This document shows positions 7,437 to 10,628 of a stretch of 10,628 nucleotides of DNA, piece after piece. A model generated the notes under the pieces. It did no database searches, was not told where the DNA came from, and saw nothing but the letters and a program-made list of their open reading frames with translations. The DNA lies in NCBI GenBank assembly GCA_012031335.1, contig JAAUTT010000076.1, positions 1 through 10,628 on the forward strand. The letters run 5' to 3'. This DNA is from Bacteroidales bacterium (GTDB lineage: Bacteria; Bacteroidota; Bacteroidia; Bacteroidales; JAAUTT01). Position 1 is the stretch's first letter. Every line of letters starts with the position of its first letter. The position numbers and the translations under genes were made by a program.

Positions 7437-8478
7437 ATGTTAAAAAAGATTTTGTTTGCCTGCCCTCATGTTTGCTATCCTGGTACTCATTTCGTGCCAG
7501 ACGGGAGAAAAGAAACCTACCAGGTCGGGCTCCGGAACAGCTGCCAACGGACAGGAACAATCCATTCAACTTAAGGTAAACAGGTTCGAAATGGATTTGT
7601 TTTCCATTCCTTTCGATTCGGTAGCCAAAGCTGTTCCTGGTCTGGAAGCAAAATACGGAGCTTTTTTTGATATTTTTACCAACAAGATTATCAATATTGG
7701 CAGCAGTAAAAAACCCGAATTTGCCAATTACCTGAAAAGTTTTATTACCGATAGGTATATGTTTCTGACCTTTCAAAAGGTAAAAGAAGTATATCCGGAT
7801 ATCAATACTCAGGCGGATGAACTTGAAAATGCATTTATCCGTTATCATGAAATTTTTCCCGAAAAGGTTATCCCTCATTTTTATACCCTTATCTCAGGTT
7901 ATAACCAATCGGTGGTTACAGCCGATTCTGTATTGGCGATAAGTTTGGATAAATATCTTGGCCCCGATTGTGAATATTACGATAACCTGGGTTTGGCAAT
8001 GTATCAGCGAAGGGTAATGGATAAAGCCTATGTTTCTACCGATGCCATGCGTGGATGGTGTTACAGCGAATTTATGTTCAACGACTCGGCCGAGAATGTG
8101 CTTACCAATAATGTTGTACGAAGGTAAAGTGGTGTACCTGATGAAAAAATTATTCCCCGAAAAGCACGATTCGATAATTCTGGGCTACTCCAAAAGTCAT
8201 CTGGACTGGTGCAAATCGAACCTGAATGATATGTGGACCTTTTTGATAGAAAAAAAAACTGCTTTTCTCTACCGATTATATGACAATCAACAAACTTATT
8301 AATCCGGCCCCATTTACATCACTATTTAATAATGAATCGCCTGGTCGGGCTGTTGTTTGGCTTGGAGTATGAAATTATAGATGCTTATATGCGAAATAAT
8401 GATGTTTCTTTGGCCGAACTGATGACTGACGAGAATTATCAGGCCCTACTGGAAAAGTCAAAGTTTACAGCTAAATAA
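7437..8478 (+). CDS. gldB: GldB-type gliding motility lipoprotein (frame broken four times)
   Basis: GldB is a lipoprotein needed for gliding in Flavobacterium; homologues also occur in non-gliding Bacteroidota and the biochemical role is unclear. Four one-base removals restore one frame of 345 residues: in the C run at 7463-7465, at 8110-8111, in the nine-base A run at 8250-8258, and at 8366. The start at 7437 gives signal MLKKILFACLMF with lipobox LISC (Cys20). Family landmarks follow in order: VNRFEMDLF, SLDKYLGPDCEYYDNLGL, MLYEGKVVYLMKKLFP, NPAPFTSLFNNESPGR and VWLGYEIIDAYMRNNDVS, then a short tail to TAA at 8476-8478. Uncorrected, the longest piece (7456-8127) lacks the true N-terminus and the last third. 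The gene is convergent with serB; no gldC follows. The GldB call rests on pattern recognition of these blocks. Decay of the gene is an alternative, but all four breaks are of the type seen in neighbouring housekeeping genes. Confidence 0.85.
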
Positions 8479-8538
8479 AAAACCGTTCTTTTCAAGGGTT
8501 CATTTCCGGAAGTTGGGATTTTAATCTTTCGCGTTTTG

Positions 8539-8569
8539 AAAAATTGAATACACAGGTCTTCTATTCAAT
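8539..8569 (-). terminator. Intrinsic terminator overlapping the serB stop codon
   Basis: ATTGAATA (8543-8550) and TATTCAAT (8562-8569) are perfect eight-base reverse complements around an 11-base loop. On the minus strand the stem is followed by a T tract at 8543-8539. The serB stop TAG (8563-8561) lies at the edge of the stem and loop. The stem is AT-rich, so its strength is uncertain. Confidence 0.5.
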
Positions 8570-9777
8570 GTCCCGGTCGCGGAAACCCATAAGAAATAAT
8601 ATAGCGTCAAGTCCGATTGTGGAAATGGAATGCCGGGCATTATCTTTCACTATAGGTTTGGCATGGAAGGCAATACCCAAACCGGCGATGTTGATCATGG
8701 GCAGGTCGTTCGAACCGTCACCCACAGCAACCGTTTGTTCCAGATGAATATCTTCCTTAAAGGAGATATTACGCAATAGCTCCGCTTTTTTATTGCCATC
8801 CACAATTTCGCCCAGATAGTTGCCTGTAAGTTTTCCGTCTTTTATCTCAAGCTGATTGGCAAAACATAGTCGATTCCCAGCTTATTCTGCAAATGTTTTC
8901 CGAAATAAGTAAAACCACCGGATAGAATTGCTGTTTTAAATCCATACTTTTTCAGGGTGCGGAATAACCGTTCTGTTCCTTCGGTAAGTGGAAGCTTCTC
9001 GGCAATGTCGACCATTACTTTTTCGTCTAGCCCCTTCAATAACGATACACGTTGCTTAAAACTTTCGGCGAAGTTGATTTCACCACGCATAGCCGCTTCG
9101 GTAATTTTACTGACCTTTTCACCAACACCAGCCCGAAAAGCCAATTCATCAATTACCTCGGTTTGAATAAGGGTCGAATCCATATCGAAACAAACAAGGC
9201 GACGGGTGCGGCGGTAAATGTTGTCCTCCTGAAAGGCTATATCCACTCCCAGTTTCCGCGAAATCTCAAGAAAACTGCTTTTCATTCCACCTTCGTTTAT
9301 TGGATTGCCACGGACTGAAAATTCCACACATGCCCTGTTGCCCGACGATTCATCGTCGAGGCGAACCCTTCCTGAAATACGGGTAATTTTATCGATATTG
9401 AGATGTTGATTATAGATTGCACCCGATATTTCGGCAATGGGCAGTGCCGTCAATTTCCTGCTTATAACGGTAACAATAAACCTCTTTTTCCCCTGTTGGT
9501 TCACCCAATGATGATATTCTTCTTCCCCGATAGGTGTGAACTTTATTTTAATACCCAGTTCATAACCTTTGAAAAGCAAATCTTTCAAAATAGGTGAAGA
9601 TTCAGATTCTCTGGGTACTTCGAACAGGATTCCCAGGTCGAGGTTTTCGTGTATTACAGCCTGGCCAATATCAAGTATATTTACATTATAGGATGCCAGA
9701 ATGGCTGTGAGTGACGATGTGAGCCCAGGTTTGTCGTTTCCGTATATATTCAGAAGGATAATTTCGCGTTGATCCAT
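8561..9777 (-). CDS. serB: Phosphoserine phosphatase with two ACT domains (one frameshift)
   Basis: Removes phosphate from L-phosphoserine, the last step of serine synthesis. Residues about 5-80 form an ACT domain (LLNIYGNDKPGLTSSLTAIL) and about 98-182 a second one; these usually sense amino acids. The HAD phosphatase domain follows from about 193: motif I FDMDSTL with nucleophile Asp198 and Asp200, motif II SGGF with Ser286, the conserved lysine in DGNKKAEL, and motif IV GDGSNDLPMI. A base is missing from the four-base run at 8861-8864. Restoring it joins the two pieces (9777-8842 and 8803-8561) through YVFANQLEIKDGKLTG into one 405-residue protein, normal for the ACT-fused form. The gene stands alone, with a candidate -7 box upstream and a terminator at its stop. 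Confidence 0.95.
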
Positions 9778-9795
9778 ACGTTATTTTTAAGGCTG

Positions 9796-9803
9796 CAAAA
9801 ATA
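9796..9803 (-). promoter_or_regulatory. Candidate -7 box for serB
   Basis: Minus-strand TATTTTTG lies 18 bases before the serB ATG at 9777 and would give a leader of only about 10-15 nt. The -33 position is not a clear TTTG. Confidence 0.4.
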
Positions 9804-9847
9804 GGAAAAGCCATACATTTATCATAGGCCGCATTGTAAATCAATTC

Positions 9848-9877
9848 ATTGTTTATTTCGGATATTTACTATTTTTA
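9848..9877 (+). promoter_or_regulatory. Candidate promoter for the acetyltransferase gene
   Basis: ATTG (9848-9851) and TATTTTTA (9870-9877) are separated by 18 bases, close to the -33/-7 spacing of Bacteroidota promoters. The -7 box deviates from TAnnTTTG only at its last base. The ATG at 9906 lies 28 bases downstream. Confidence 0.35.
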
Positions 9878-9905
9878 CCATGGATCAACTTAAACCGGGA
9901 TACTC

Positions 9906-10464
9906 ATGATCACACTAACCAGGGACGATGTTACACTGCGTCCTTTTGCCATTAACGACGCCAGTGACCTGTCTGCACTGATTAATAACAGAAAAATATG
10001 GGACAATGTACGCGATGCTTTGCCATACCCTTATTCACTGCAGGATGCCTGGGGATTATATTACCCTGTGCGAAGCCCAGGATCCGGTGGTATCTTTTGC
10101 TATCGACTATAAAGGAAAGCTGGCAGGAGGTGCAGGCTTAGTAACTCAGATTGATGTTTACAGAATGACATCAGAACTTGGATATTGGATTGGAGAACCT
10201 TACTGGAATAAAGGCATAGCAACTCAGGCAGTAAAGCTGCTGGTGGATTATGGATTTGAACAGCTTAATCTTGTAAGGATTTACAGTGGTGTTTTTGAGC
10301 ATAACAAAGCTTCGCAGCGGGTTCTGGAAAAAGCGGGATTCACACTCGAAGCCATCATGAAAAAAGCCTTTGTCAAGAACGAAATTATTGGAGACGAATA
10401 TAGGTATGCTATTACTAACGACAATCATGGAATGCAACTTGTCGGCTCTACCCAAAAGGAATGA
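9906..10464 (+). CDS. GNAT-family N-acetyltransferase, RimJ/RimL-like (one frameshift)
   Basis: Transfers an acetyl group from acetyl-CoA to an amine; the acceptor is not identifiable. An extra G in the run 10051-10054 splits it. Removing that base joins the N-terminal piece (from ATG 9906, TRDDVTLRPFAINDASDL) to the rest and gives 185 residues, a typical size. Visible GNAT landmarks are ELGYWIGEPYWNKGIATQA (90-108, the acetyl-CoA pyrophosphate loop region), the helix that follows, NKASQRVLEKAGF (133-145) and DEYRYAI near 163-169. This pattern matches the Acetyltransf_3 group that includes ribosomal protein acetyltransferases, but most members in this phylum are uncharacterised. It stands alone between serB (divergent) and a leftward gene at the window edge. 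Confidence 0.87.
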
Positions 10465-10504
10465 GAAGACAATTTTCTGATCAAGTAAGGGATAGCTTTT
10501 GAAT

Positions 10505-10562
10505 AAAAAACCTTCGGCCGATTTCAGGAGAAAAAAGGCATTTTCGTGAAATGTACCGAAGG
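10505..10562 (-). terminator. Long hairpin terminator for a leftward gene
   Basis: CCTTCGG (10511-10517) pairs with CCGAAGG (10556-10562). After a three-by-three internal loop, ATTTCA (10521-10526) pairs with TGAAAT (10547-10552), and GAAAA/TTTTC (10530-10534/10541-10545) can pair near the tip. On the minus strand the stem is followed by TTTTTT (10510-10505), so it suits transcription entering from the right. On the plus strand no T tract follows, so it is a weak candidate for ending the acetyltransferase transcript. Confidence 0.6.
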
Positions 10563-10584
10563 CCTGCCTGTACTAAAGTGATGG

Positions 10585-10628
10585 TTAGTTTTCAGTAATA
10601 ATAAAAACCGGCGGGTTACTTACAAAAT
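10585..10628 (-). CDS. Possible C-terminal end of a leftward gene, mostly outside window
   Basis: Only one minus-strand frame is open from the right edge past the first few codons. It reads FVSNPPVFIITEN and stops with TAA at 10587-10585, 23 bases before the hairpin terminator. Fourteen codons are too few to identify a family. The call rests mainly on the terminator, which needs a gene entering from the right. Confidence 0.35.
   Translation of the reverse strand, partial: FVSNPPVFIITEN

Noticed and set aside
7405..7878. Minus-strand open frame of 157 codons antisense to gldB
   Set aside because: The opposite strand carries clear GldB family blocks; this frame has none and spans the divergent promoter region.
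8842..9777. serB as two separate genes (ACT-HAD half and a small HAD fragment)
   Set aside because: One missing base at 8861-8864 rejoins them into a protein with all four HAD motifs in the right order.
4316..10054. Reading the broken genes as pseudogenes, programmed frameshifts or split genes
   Set aside because: The breaks hit housekeeping enzymes, are single-base and mostly in short homopolymers, and never remove a motif. No slippery site with a downstream structure was recognised. Consensus error is simpler.
10171..10455. Minus-strand frame of 94 codons
   Set aside because: It is antisense to the GNAT domain, whose motifs are explicit on the plus strand.
1..10628. Mobile element, CRISPR, phage or defence system
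   Set aside because: No transposase, integrase, direct-repeat/spacer array, tRNA-linked attachment site or known defence domain was seen. The only strong repeat is the internal LamG duplication.

Overview
The window looks like a chromosomal segment from a member of the Bacteroidota, probably a Bacteroidales/Marinilabiliales-type organism. The evidence is a GldB-type gliding lipoprotein, a TlpA lipoprotein with a DUF4369-like N-terminal part, a PorT/OMP_b-brl-like outer membrane protein, a Crp/Fnr regulator of the type common in this phylum, starts without purine-rich Shine-Dalgarno sequences, and candidate -7 boxes of the TAnnTTTG form. I see no tRNA, rRNA, CRISPR array, insertion sequence or phage gene.

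Layout. 1-1997 (minus) is the N-terminal 665 codons of a secreted multidomain protein, LamG - SGNH hydrolase - Ig-like - LamG, running off the left edge. 1998-2325 is its AT-rich upstream region with a candidate -7 box and palindromes. A minus-strand cluster follows, read right to left: a Crp/Fnr regulator (4862-4134), a SAM methyltransferase starting with GTG (4147-3422, overlapping the regulator's end) and a TlpA-like lipoprotein (3357-2326). Then come glutamine-dependent NAD synthetase nadE (6615-4962, minus, with a terminator behind it) and an outer membrane beta-barrel protein (7360-6697, minus). The barrel gene is divergent from gldB (7437-8478, plus). gldB converges on serB (9777-8561, minus), a phosphoserine phosphatase with two N-terminal ACT domains. 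A GNAT acetyltransferase (9906-10464, plus) and a hairpin terminator for a leftward gene mostly outside the window end the sequence.

Sequence quality shapes the reading. I infer twelve single-base indels, all between about 4.3 and 10.1 kb: four in the Crp gene, four in gldB, and one each in nadE, the barrel gene, serB and the acetyltransferase gene. Most lie in short homopolymer runs. Undoing them restores, in every case, an uninterrupted protein of normal family length with its conserved motifs in place. Because housekeeping genes are hit too, I read them as sequencing or consensus errors and annotate full-length genes. The left 4.1 kb holds three long open frames with no such break.

Functionally the window mixes housekeeping genes (NAD synthesis, serine synthesis), envelope genes (GldB, beta-barrel, TlpA lipoprotein), a regulator, and one accessory secreted protein that probably acts on polysaccharide. 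That secreted protein is the least ordinary item. I found no convincing evidence of a wholly new system.
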